Of a DNA stretch of 5,109 nucleotides, positions 1 to 5,109 are shown piece after piece. The translations under genes were made by a program, and so were the position numbers. The stretch is from the NCBI GenBank assembly GCA_002450255.1, contig DJYW01000105.1, positions 20,700 to 25,808 on the forward strand, in the 5' to 3' direction. A model generated the notes under the pieces. It was not told the DNA's origin. It was given only the letters and a program-made list of their open reading frames with translations, and ran no database searches. Origin of the DNA: Gammaproteobacteria bacterium UBA6968 (GTDB taxonomy: Bacteria > Pseudomonadota > Gammaproteobacteria > Pseudomonadales > Azotimanducaceae). Position 1 is the first letter of the stretch, and every line of letters starts with the position of its first letter.

Positions 1-49
1 GAATCGCTCATCACTCAAACGCCACCACTGAGCCTCCTGTTATCGACTT

Positions 50-61
50 AAAGCCCGTTAA
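50..61 (+). repeat. 12-base direct repeat, copy 1 (pair with 1332-1343)
   Basis: The 12-mer AAAGCCCGTTAA occurs here and again at 1332-1343. Each copy sits in a small inverted repeat (TTAA, spacer, TTAA; here CTTAA at 47-51 and TTAAG at 58-62). One forward frame has its stop codon TAA at 49-51, overlapping the repeat. No function is recognised. A single chance 12-mer match in about 1.4 kb is not excluded. Confidence 0.5.
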
Positions 62-95
62 GCATTCTATTCGCCTCTCGGCCGAACGCTCGAAA

Positions 96-117
96 TCGTC
101 TGGATGACCGATTAGCT
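96..117 (+). repeat. Interrupted direct repeat, copy 1 (pair with 975-990)
   Basis: TCGTC at 96-100 and ACCGATTAGCT at 107-117 are separated here by six bases (101-106). At 975-990 the same 16 bases occur without the interruption. The pair flanks the gene at 223-705. This could be remnant duplication from an insertion or could be coincidental. Confidence 0.4.
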
Positions 118-208
118 ATTGCGAAGCCTGTCGAACCCTATCGGGCGAATTTTTTAGCTCTGGTTCGGCTCCCGCGCCCAGACAAAAAACTAACAGCACC
201 TCTAAGTT

Positions 209-217
209 AAAAGGCAG
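209..217 (+). promoter_or_regulatory. Ribosome binding site of the 223-705 gene
   Basis: The purine-rich run AAAAGGCAG has its AAGG core 8 bases before the ATG at 223. This good Shine-Dalgarno spacing supports both the reality of the gene and the choice of start. Confidence 0.65.
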
Positions 218-222
218 ATACC

Positions 223-705
223 ATGAGCGAGTTTAATAACAATGTTATCGAGATCGAAAGCATCAGCTGCGATAAAAAACAAGTCACTTTCTCGGGTGGC
301 GCAAAAATCTCACTGGGCATTGGACTAGATGAGTCTGTGTTTATTGACCAATTCAACTATAAGCTTTCATATCAGGGTTTTGTCTCGTCCGGCATGAATG
401 GCATATCGGTCGCACTAACCGGTAATTTGGGCTGTGAGCAAGAAGCCATCATAAAGGGTGCTGATCGAGTCGGTTTAATCGAGGACGCAGGCCAAGGATG
501 CATCAGCGTTAGAGGCAACCGAGAAATTCAATACGAATTCGAGTTAGGTGCCATAAAAACCTTAGATGGCCAAAAATTCCTCTTCAATACCATTCAAATT
601 TTAATCGCTTTCAAAATTCGATATTACAACTTCAATACTAAGCAATTCGAGTACTCAAATGAATCGGAGCTCGTTGGGGTCATATACGAAGATAGAGAAA
701 CATAA
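223..705 (+). CDS. Hypothetical protein, 160 aa, unrecognised
   Basis: A 160-residue protein of no family I recognise. The ATG start is supported by a ribosome binding site 8 bases upstream. There is no signal peptide and no clear transmembrane helix; a hydrophobic stretch near residues 122-132 (FNTIQILIAFK) is short and flanked by polar residues. The alternation of hydrophobic and polar residues (VIEIESISC, KISLGIGL, ISVALTG, IQYEFELG, IQILIAFKIRYY) suggests a mainly beta-sheet, soluble fold. Three cysteines are widely spaced (near residues 16, 71 and 93) and form no metal motif. By hand count the gene is about 42% GC, well below sampled metG sequence in the high 50s, which suggests a different history, possibly horizontal acquisition. 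It stands alone, with gene-poor DNA on both sides. It is probably a real gene, given the RBS and length, but its function is unknown. Confidence 0.7.
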   Translation: MSEFNNNVIEIESISCDKKQVTFSGGAKISLGIGLDESVFIDQFNYKLSYQGFVSSGMNGISVALTGNLGCEQEAIIKGADRVGLIEDAGQGCISVRGNREIQYEFELGAIKTLDGQKFLFNTIQILIAFKIRYYNFNTKQFEYSNESELVGVIYEDRET

Positions 706-1140
706 CCCAAGTGCGTCCTAACAAGCGCGAACGGAGCCGCAGCTTAAACGATTAGAAGCCATCAGGCATATAAAAGGATGACGTTGGATTCGAAAGCAAC
801 CGTAATGAATAGCCGCTTGATAACCTGAGTTTGAATTCACCAATTATAGTTCATCCATATACCTTTTACCTTTGTGATGCCGTATTCGTGCAACCAGCTG
901 CTAGTGCTTTTTCCGCACACAACTGGCGAGTAGAGATATAACAATCGAGACTCGTGATAAGGACAAAAGGGTTCTCGTCACCGATTAGCTTTCAGCAGTA
1001 GCTGGTAGGCCGAGCGGAGACACACTTTGGGAAACCGGCAAGGTCCACGCTCGGGTGCTATGCACGGATATCTTTCGGGTCATTTCTCAATCTAGCGCCT
1101 ATCGAAAAACGCGCGTAACCAGCTCAACGTAGCAAAGGGA
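706..1140. other. 435-base stretch with no convincing gene
   Basis: No gene with a start codon and ribosome binding site is supported here. A minus-strand frame at 837-977 is open for 46 codons and reads protein-like (for example WLHEYGITKVKGIWMNYNW before its stop), but it has no usable start and could be a gene remnant or chance. A forward frame is open from about 987 to a TAG near 1128, also without a start. At 714-726 the bases TCCTAACAAGCGC resemble the left end of an integron attC site, but no matching right half follows. The second copy of a direct repeat lies at 975-990. No tRNA, CRISPR array or strong terminator was seen. Confidence 0.45.
975..990 (+). repeat. Interrupted direct repeat, copy 2 (pair with 96-117)
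   Basis: The bases TCGTCACCGATTAGCT match 96-100 plus 107-117, where the first copy carries six extra bases. Similarity ends just outside the match. Function unknown. Confidence 0.4.
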
Positions 1141-1155
1141 TTGGTAGCTAGCATC

Positions 1156-1332
1156 ATGGCTTTTACCGGCGCCCAGAAGGAAGCTGTCATCCTTGATGCC
1201 ACTATGTTAAGTGGCGCGGAATCCGGATTCGAAGTGTCTGACACAGCGTTTTTGACCACGCCAGATATCCATGTCGTCGACGATCCGGTTCGCAGCAGTC
1301 AAGAACGCCAACTCAGTCTCGCGGAATATTAA
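1156..1332 (+). CDS. Small hypothetical protein or gene remnant, 58 aa
   Basis: A short acidic reading frame (MAFTGAQKEAV... to ...RQLSLAEY) that I do not recognise. The frame is open from 1096, after a TAG at 1093-1095. A TTG at 1141 also exists, but the purine run AAAGGGA at 1134-1140 abuts it directly, and that run lies about 15 bases from the ATG at 1156, so neither start has a well-placed ribosome binding site. Codon choice looks plausible for coding, and base composition is closer to metG than to the 223-705 gene. It may be the surviving 3' end of a decayed gene whose start has been lost, since the frame can be read upstream of the ATG without a start. There is no signal peptide, membrane segment or metal motif. 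The stop codon runs directly into a 12-base repeat shared with position 50. Confidence 0.3.
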   Translation: MAFTGAQKEAVILDATMLSGAESGFEVSDTAFLTTPDIHVVDDPVRSSQERQLSLAEY

Positions 1333-1343
1333 AAGCCCGTTAA
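1332..1343 (+). repeat. 12-base direct repeat, copy 2 (pair with 50-61)
   Basis: AAAGCCCGTTAA begins on the last base of the TAA stop of the small frame at 1156-1332. Around it TTAA (1329-1332) and TTAA (1340-1343) form a short inverted repeat, as at the first copy. Confidence 0.5.
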
Positions 1344-1395
1344 TCTGGTCGGTTTGAGGTAGCGGCCACCCACCTCACGCTTCACGGCTCCCTTT

Positions 1396-1404
1396 TGGTA
1401 CACT
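1396..1404 (+). promoter_or_regulatory. Predicted extended -10 promoter for metG
   Basis: TGGTACACT fits the extended -10 pattern TGnTAnAnT of sigma-70 promoters (hexamer TACACT at 1399-1404, TG at 1396-1397). No good -35 box lies 16-18 bases upstream, as is common for extended -10 promoters. Transcription would start near 1411, giving a leader of about 65 bases before the metG ATG. The placement immediately upstream of the core gene block supports the call; it is untested. Confidence 0.5.
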
Positions 1405-1415
1405 AGCGCCGCTTA

Positions 1416-1433
1416 GGTGCAGCTGCCTGCACC
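1416..1433 (+). promoter_or_regulatory. 7-bp hairpin in the metG leader
   Basis: GGTGCAG (1416-1422) and CTGCACC (1427-1433) form a perfect 7-bp GC-rich stem with a 4-base loop. It would begin only about five bases from the predicted transcript start. It is not followed by a T run, so it is not an intrinsic terminator. It could protect the 5' end of the mRNA or be a protein site. The leader is too short for a T-box or SAM riboswitch. Confidence 0.45.
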
Positions 1434-1475
1434 CTTCATAACAATCCATGACACTCATCCGATTTAGAGTCGCCC

Positions 1476-3551
1476 ATGTCTAACAATGCGCCGAGCCAAT
1501 CGCCTCGTGAGATCTTAGTGACCTCAGCGTTGCCCAACGCAAACGGCCCCATTCATTTGGGCCACATGCTGGAGCACGTGCAGACGGATATTTGGGTGCG
1601 GTTTCAACGTATGCGTGGACATCGGGTGATTTACGTTTGTGCTGACGACACGCACGGCACGGCGACGATGATTCGTGCCGAGGAAGAAGGCATCACGCCG
1701 GAGGCGTTGGTGGATAAAGTTCGCACTGCGCATATGGCGGACTTCGCCGGCTTTGGGATCAGCTACGACAACTACCACAGCACCCACTCTCCCGAGAACC
1801 AGCATTTTTCCCACTTGATTTTTGAGCGTCTGCAGGCTGCCGGCTATATCTTTAAGAAAGAGGTCGAGCAACTTTATGATCCGGAGAAGCAATTGTTTCT
1901 GGCCGACCGTTTTGTTGTCGGCGACTGTCCGCGCTGTGGTGCCGCAGGACAGTACGGTGACAATTGCGAAAACTGCGGCGCCACCTATGACGCTACTGAA
2001 CTGGGCTCGCCTAAGTCGATTTACTCTGGCGCGACGCCAGTGCTGCGCGCTTCCGCCCACTATTTTTTCGATCTTCCACAATACAACGATTTCTTAAACG
2101 AATGGACCGCGTCCGGCACCCTGCAACCAGAAATCAAGAACAAGCTGCAGGAGTGGTTGGGAGATGGCCTCCGGGCCTGGGACATTTCCCGCGACGCGCC
2201 CTATTTCGGATTCACCATTCCCGGCACGGAAGACAAGTACTTCTATGTATGGATGGACGCGCCCATCGGCTATATGGCCAGCGCGAAGCATTACTGCGAT
2301 CAGCACTGCATCGACTTCGACGCATTCTGGCAAGCCGACAGCACTGCTGAACTGCACCACTTTATAGGCAAAGATATAGTCAATTTTCATGCGTTGTTCT
2401 GGCCAGCCATGCTCACCGGCGCGGGTTTCCGAACGCCGACGCGCATCCACACGCACGGTTTCATTACCGTCAACGGCACGAAAATGTCCAAGTCCCGAGG
2501 CACTTTCATTTCTGCTGAACACTATTTACAAACGCTGAGTCCGGAGTATTTGCGGTATTACTACGCGACCAAGCTAAACGCATCAGCAGACGATCAGGAC
2601 ATTAATCTGGAGGACTTCACGCAGCGCGTTAACTCAGATCTGGTGGGCAAAGTCATTAACATTGCCAGCCGCAGCGCGGGTTTCATTAACAAACACTTCG
2701 CGGGCACTTTAGCGGCCGAGGCGCATAATTCCGAACTTATGGCAAAATTTGCTGACGCGGCGGCAACGATTGCCGAGCTCTATGAGCTGGGAAACTACAG
2801 CAAAGCCGTCCGAGAAATCACCGCGCTGGCAGATTTGGCAAATCAATATATTGCTGAGCAGGAACCCTGGGCCAAGATCAAAGATCCCGCCGCGCACGCT
2901 GACGTGCACGGGGTGTGCAGCCAAGCCTTGAATTTGTTTCGTCTTTTAATGATCTATTTAAAACCCATTCTGCCGGAGACAGCTGCCAAGGCTGAAGCTT
3001 TTCTAGCGGTGGAACCACTCAGCTGGACAGACCACGCTACGACTTTAACCAACCATAAAATCGAGGCGTTCAAACCCATGCTGCAACGCATGGAGCTAAA
3101 AACCGTGCAAAAATTGATCGCAGTGCCGGAGGGTGAAGCCGAAAGCGTATCTGGCAATGAGAAAACCATTGCTAAACAGGCTGCCACTAAGAAGACGAAC
3201 ACAGACACCAGCACGGTCCCACCGGCTGCTATCTCTATTGACGACTTCAAGAAGGTCGACCTTCGTGTTGCCAAAGTCATTGCGGCAGAAGCGGTGCCCG
3301 AGGCAGATAAGTTACTCCAACTCACGCTGGATCTGGGTGACCACCAACGGCAGGTTTTTTCAGGCATAAAAAGCGCCTACGAGCCAGCGGAACTGGTTGG
3401 TAAGCTGACTGTCGTGGTAGCCAATTTGGCGCCGCGCAAGATGCGCTTCGGTGTCTCTGAAGGCATGGTGTTGGCCGCCGGTCCCGGCGGTGAAGAGATT
3501 TTTCTGATTTCGCCGGACAGTGGTGCCGTACCCGGCATGGTGGTGACCTAA
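1476..3551 (+). CDS. metG: Methionyl-tRNA synthetase
   Basis: Cytoplasmic class I aminoacyl-tRNA synthetase that joins methionine to tRNA(Met), initiator and elongator, using ATP. At 691 residues it is close to the E. coli enzyme (677). The Rossmann catalytic core carries the HIGH signature as HLGH (residues 27-30). The connective domain has a zinc knuckle, CX2CX9CX2C (C151, C154, C164, C167). The KMSKS loop is intact at 336-340. The helical anticodon-binding domain has the typical [16 protein letters not shown] region and the [10 protein letters not shown] stretch. A Lys/Thr/Ala-rich linker (about 550-585) leads to a C-terminal Trbp111-like OB tRNA-binding domain (about 586-691; [32 protein letters not shown]), the form that dimerises. 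The start is supported by alignment with known N-termini; the ribosome binding site (AGAG at 1466-1469) is weak. No frameshift or missing key residue was seen. It is probably transcribed from the promoter near 1400, and possibly on into rnfA. Confidence 0.98.
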   Translation: MSNNAPSQSPREILVTSALPNANGPIHLGHMLEHVQTDIWVRFQRMRGHRVIYVCADDTHGTATMIRAEEEGITPEALVDKVRTAHMADFAGFGISYDNYHSTHSPENQHFSHLIFERLQAAGYIFKKEVEQLYDPEKQLFLADRFVVGDCPRCGAAGQYGDNCENCGATYDATELGSPKSIYSGATPVLRASAHYFFDLPQYNDFLNEWTASGTLQPEIKNKLQEWLGDGLRAWDISRDAPYFGFTIPGTEDKYFYVWMDAPIGYMASAKHYCDQHCIDFDAFWQADSTAELHHFIGKDIVNFHALFWPAMLTGAGFRTPTRIHTHGFITVNGTKMSKSRGTFISAEHYLQTLSPEYLRYYYATKLNASADDQDINLEDFTQRVNSDLVGKVINIASRSAGFINKHFAGTLAAEAHNSELMAKFADAAATIAELYELGNYSKAVREITALADLANQYIAEQEPWAKIKDPAAHADVHGVCSQALNLFRLLMIYLKPILPETAAKAEAFLAVEPLSWTDHATTLTNHKIEAFKPMLQRMELKTVQKLIAVPEGEAESVSGNEKTIAKQAATKKTNTDTSTVPPAAISIDDFKKVDLRVAKVIAAEAVPEADKLLQLTLDLGDHQRQVFSGIKSAYEPAELVGKLTVVVANLAPRKMRFGVSEGMVLAAGPGGEEIFLISPDSGAVPGMVVT

Positions 3552-3581
3552 ACTCTTGAGAAGCGAGCGCATATTCCCGGC

Positions 3582-4160
3582 ATGACAGAAATTGTTTACA
3601 TCCTGCTCGGCGCCCTGCTTATCAACAACTTTGTGTTGTCTCAGTTTCTTGGCCTGTGCCCGTTTATGGGCATTACCACCAGCTACGCTACCGCTGCGGC
3701 AACCGGCATTGCTACTGCATTCGTACTAAGTCTGGCGGCTGTGATCAGCCACTTGGTTTTCCACCATGTTTTAGTGCCGTTCGGCCTCGACTATATGCGC
3801 ATCATTCTGTTCATCGTGGTCATCGCCGGTCTGGTGCAGCTGATTCAATATTATTTGCGCGCGACCGCCCCGCTGCTACATCAATCCTTAGGGATTTATC
3901 TGCCGTTAATCACCAGCAACTGCGCGGTCCTCGGTGTTGCGCTGTTGGCGGTGGATCAGGAACTGTCGCTGTTTGCTACGCTAATTTTTGCGCTTGGTGC
4001 CGCCGCAGGGTTTTCGTTAGTGATGGTGCTGTTTGGCGCTATGCGCGAACAGCTCAACCAGTCCGACTTACCCGCAGCATTCAAAGGTACCCCAATTGCA
4101 TTGCTCAGCGCGGGCCTGATGAGCCTGGCCTTTATGGGCTTTCAAGGTTTGGGCAGCTAG
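3582..4160 (+). CDS. rnfA: Rnf/Rsx electron transport complex subunit A
   Basis: Integral inner-membrane subunit of the Rnf (Rsx) complex, which couples electron transfer between ferredoxin and NAD(H) to ion movement; in E. coli the complex keeps SoxR reduced. The protein is 192 residues, against 193 for E. coli RsxA, and is very hydrophobic, consistent with the six membrane helices of the family. Hallmarks are NNFVLSQFLGLCPFMG (residues 15-30, Cys26), LPLITSNCAVLGVALL (Cys114) and the C-terminal GLMSLAFMGF. The two cysteines are in the conserved positions that, with RnfE, bind an Fe-S centre in the membrane in solved Rnf structures. The ATG lies 30 bases after the metG stop with no terminator between. 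The ribosome binding site is poor (GAGAAG around 3557-3562, somewhat far away), so expression may depend partly on translation from metG. The rnfB-type start follows 2 bases after the stop. Confidence 0.95.
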   Translation: MTEIVYILLGALLINNFVLSQFLGLCPFMGITTSYATAAATGIATAFVLSLAAVISHLVFHHVLVPFGLDYMRIILFIVVIAGLVQLIQYYLRATAPLLHQSLGIYLPLITSNCAVLGVALLAVDQELSLFATLIFALGAAAGFSLVMVLFGAMREQLNQSDLPAAFKGTPIALLSAGLMSLAFMGFQGLGS

Positions 4161-4162
4161 CC

Positions 4163-5109
4163 ATGCCCGATTCATTCGTCGTATTGCAGCCGGCTTTACC
4201 GATCTTGGTGATCCTCGCCACGCTTGGCTTGTTCGCGGTCTTACGCGGCACACTGCAGCGAATTTTACCGCTTGACGAAAACCCTCTAGTAGAGGCTGTC
4301 GACAGTCTGTTGCCACAGACACAATGCGCCCAATGCGGTTTTCCGGGGTGTCGCCCCTACGCCGAAGCCGTGGTTGAGGGCGCCGACCTCACTTTGTGTC
4401 CACCCGGTGGTCCGGAACTGATTACTGAACTAAGCCAACTGATGCGGCGCGAACCAGCCAGTGAATCTGCGCCGGCCGCTGCGGATAACTTAGTAGCTGT
4501 GATCCGCGAAGCGGACTGCATCGGCTGTGCGCTGTGCCTGCCGCCGTGCCCGGTAGATGCAATCATCGGTGCCAAAGAGCAAATGCACACGGTGATTGCA
4601 GGAGAGTGCACGGGCTGCGAACTCTGCATTCCCGCATGCCCCGTCGACTGCATCGAACTCGTCCCGGGACCCGTCCGCGAGGCACCGCCAAGTAAACGAC
4701 TGCGTAGCCAAACTGCAATCTTACCGCGTAACCAAGCTTCCTATGGCTGCATCAATTGTGGCCGCTGCGTCCCAGCATGCCCGAAGCAATTGCTGCCCGA
4801 TCAACTGTTCAAGGTACTCAAAGCCGACGCACTCGATGCTGCCGCAGCTTTAAATCTGGCAGATTGCATTGAATGTGGCTTATGCGACCGGGTATGTCCA
4901 AGCCAGCTCCCGCTCGCAAACGAATTTGCGTCAGGTAAAATTGTACAAAGTCAGATAGAGCTAGAAGCGCAGGCTAAAGCCACCATGAAACAGCGCTATG
5001 GCGCGCACCTGGAACGCGAGGCCGCTCGCGCCACTGAGCAAGAATCTCGCCGGGCGGCCCGACTGGCCCGCCTCAGGAAAGCGCCTGCGGCTAAAGCAGA
5101 TGCGACTAA
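4163..5109 (+). CDS. rnfB: RnfB-type ferredoxin subunit fused to an RnfC-like C-terminal dicluster domain (3' end outside window)
   Basis: 315 codons are visible and the frame is still open at the window end. Residues 1-168 are typical RnfB/RsxB: one N-terminal membrane anchor (about 6-28), the Fe-S domain with C55, C58, C63 and C79 (QCAQCGFPGCRPYAEA), then two ferredoxin motifs, CIGCALCLPPCP (C119, C122, C125, C129) and CTGCELCIPACP (C149, C152, C155, C159). RnfB passes electrons from soluble ferredoxin into the complex. Ordinary proteobacterial RnfB ends near residue 190. Here a linker (about 169-195) leads into an RnfC-like C-terminus: CINCGRCVPACP (C196-C206), LLPDQL, NLADCIECGLCDRVCPSQLPL (C235, C238, C241, C245), then a charged Ala/Arg/Glu-rich tail. 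The RnfC N-terminal flavin/NADH-binding and SLBB parts are absent. The ATG is 2 bases after the rnfA stop. The terminal TAA at 5107-5109 is out of frame. A true fusion is most likely; a deletion or misassembly joining rnfB to rnfC is the alternative. Confidence 0.9.
   Translation, partial: MPDSFVVLQPALPILVILATLGLFAVLRGTLQRILPLDENPLVEAVDSLLPQTQCAQCGFPGCRPYAEAVVEGADLTLCPPGGPELITELSQLMRREPASESAPAAADNLVAVIREADCIGCALCLPPCPVDAIIGAKEQMHTVIAGECTGCELCIPACPVDCIELVPGPVREAPPSKRLRSQTAILPRNQASYGCINCGRCVPACPKQLLPDQLFKVLKADALDAAAALNLADCIECGLCDRVCPSQLPLANEFASGKIVQSQIELEAQAKATMKQRYGAHLEREAARATEQESRRAARLARLRKAPAAKADAT

Larger units (their letters stand above)
1..222. other. Gene-free leader stretch; possible 3' end of an upstream gene
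   Basis: No complete gene is visible here. One forward frame is open from base 3 to a TGA at 105-107 (34 codons, including the stretch EPPVIDLKPVKHS), which could be the tail of a gene starting outside the window. A second forward frame stops at 49-51. On the minus strand an ATG at 11-9 could begin a divergent gene, but only three codons are visible. The stretch also holds the first copies of two short direct repeats (50-61 and 96-117). A six-T run at 150-155 follows only a 3-bp stem, so I do not call a terminator. No convincing promoter for the gene at 223 was found. Confidence 0.3.

Noticed and set aside
136..155. CCC-TATC-GGG followed by six Ts, possible terminator
   Set aside because: The stem is only 3 bp and there is no extended pairing; too weak for a terminator.
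783..800. TTCGAA-centred hairpin (GTTG/CAAC) resembling a tRNA T-loop on the minus strand
   Set aside because: The stem is 4 bp with mismatches inside, and no acceptor, D or anticodon arms can be found around it.
1355..1377. Inverted repeat TGAGGT/ACCTCA with an 11-base loop, possible terminator after the small frame
   Set aside because: The stem is only 6 bp, the loop is large and no T run follows directly, so an intrinsic terminator is not supported.
1448..1483. An 11-codon ATG frame overlapping the metG start in another frame, possible leader peptide
   Set aside because: It has no ribosome binding site, no run of regulatory Met codons and no attenuator hairpin after it; such short frames are common by chance.
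1524..2522. Long open frames opposite and out of phase within metG
   Set aside because: They are shadows of the strongly supported metG gene, with low-complexity Arg/Val-rich products and no ribosome binding sites.
4357..4853. Open frames on both strands inside the rnfB-type gene
   Set aside because: They overlap the cysteine-motif-bearing frame and have Ser/Ala/His-rich compositions typical of out-of-frame reading.
5107..5109. TAA at the very end of the window as the stop of the rnfB-type gene
   Set aside because: It is out of frame: the gene reads GAT GCG ACT AA at the end, so the coding sequence continues past the window.

Overview
The window looks like chromosomal DNA of a gammaproteobacterium. 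The best evidence is a two-subunit-type methionyl-tRNA synthetase (metG) with the CX2CX9CX2C zinc knuckle and C-terminal OB domain, closely similar along its length to the enterobacterial enzyme. It is followed directly by rnfA/rsxA and an rnfB/rsxB-type gene of the proteobacterial Rnf/Rsx electron transport complex. Sampled lines of metG are in the high 50s percent GC by hand count. The genus cannot be named from this sequence.

Layout. Positions 1-1390 look like accessory or gene-poor DNA. There is one clear but unrecognised gene at 223-705 (160 aa, about 42% GC by hand count, good ribosome binding site). A roughly 400-base stretch without a convincing gene follows, then a weak small reading frame at about 1156-1332. 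Two short direct repeats occur in this half, at 50-61/1332-1343 and 96-117/975-990. From about 1396 the window becomes compact core genome: an extended -10 promoter, a leader with a perfect 7-bp hairpin, metG (1476-3551), rnfA (3582-4160, 30 bases downstream) and the rnfB-type gene (from 4163, 2 bases downstream, still open at the window end). No terminator is visible between these genes, so they may be co-transcribed.

The most notable feature is the last gene. Its first ~168 codons are an ordinary RnfB: membrane anchor, four-cysteine Fe-S domain and two ferredoxin-type [4Fe-4S] motifs. Instead of stopping there, it runs in frame into a segment that closely resembles the C-terminal dicluster domain of RnfC (two more CX2CX2CX3CP motifs and the charged Ala/Arg/Glu-rich tail). 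The protein is therefore an apparent RnfB-RnfC(C-terminal) fusion with four ferredoxin-type motifs plus the N-terminal Fe-S domain. Whether a separate RnfC lies downstream, and whether it has lost this domain, cannot be seen here.

Functionally, metG charges tRNA(Met). RnfA and the RnfB-type protein would form part of a membrane complex that moves electrons between ferredoxin and NADH, coupled to ion movement, or keeps SoxR reduced.
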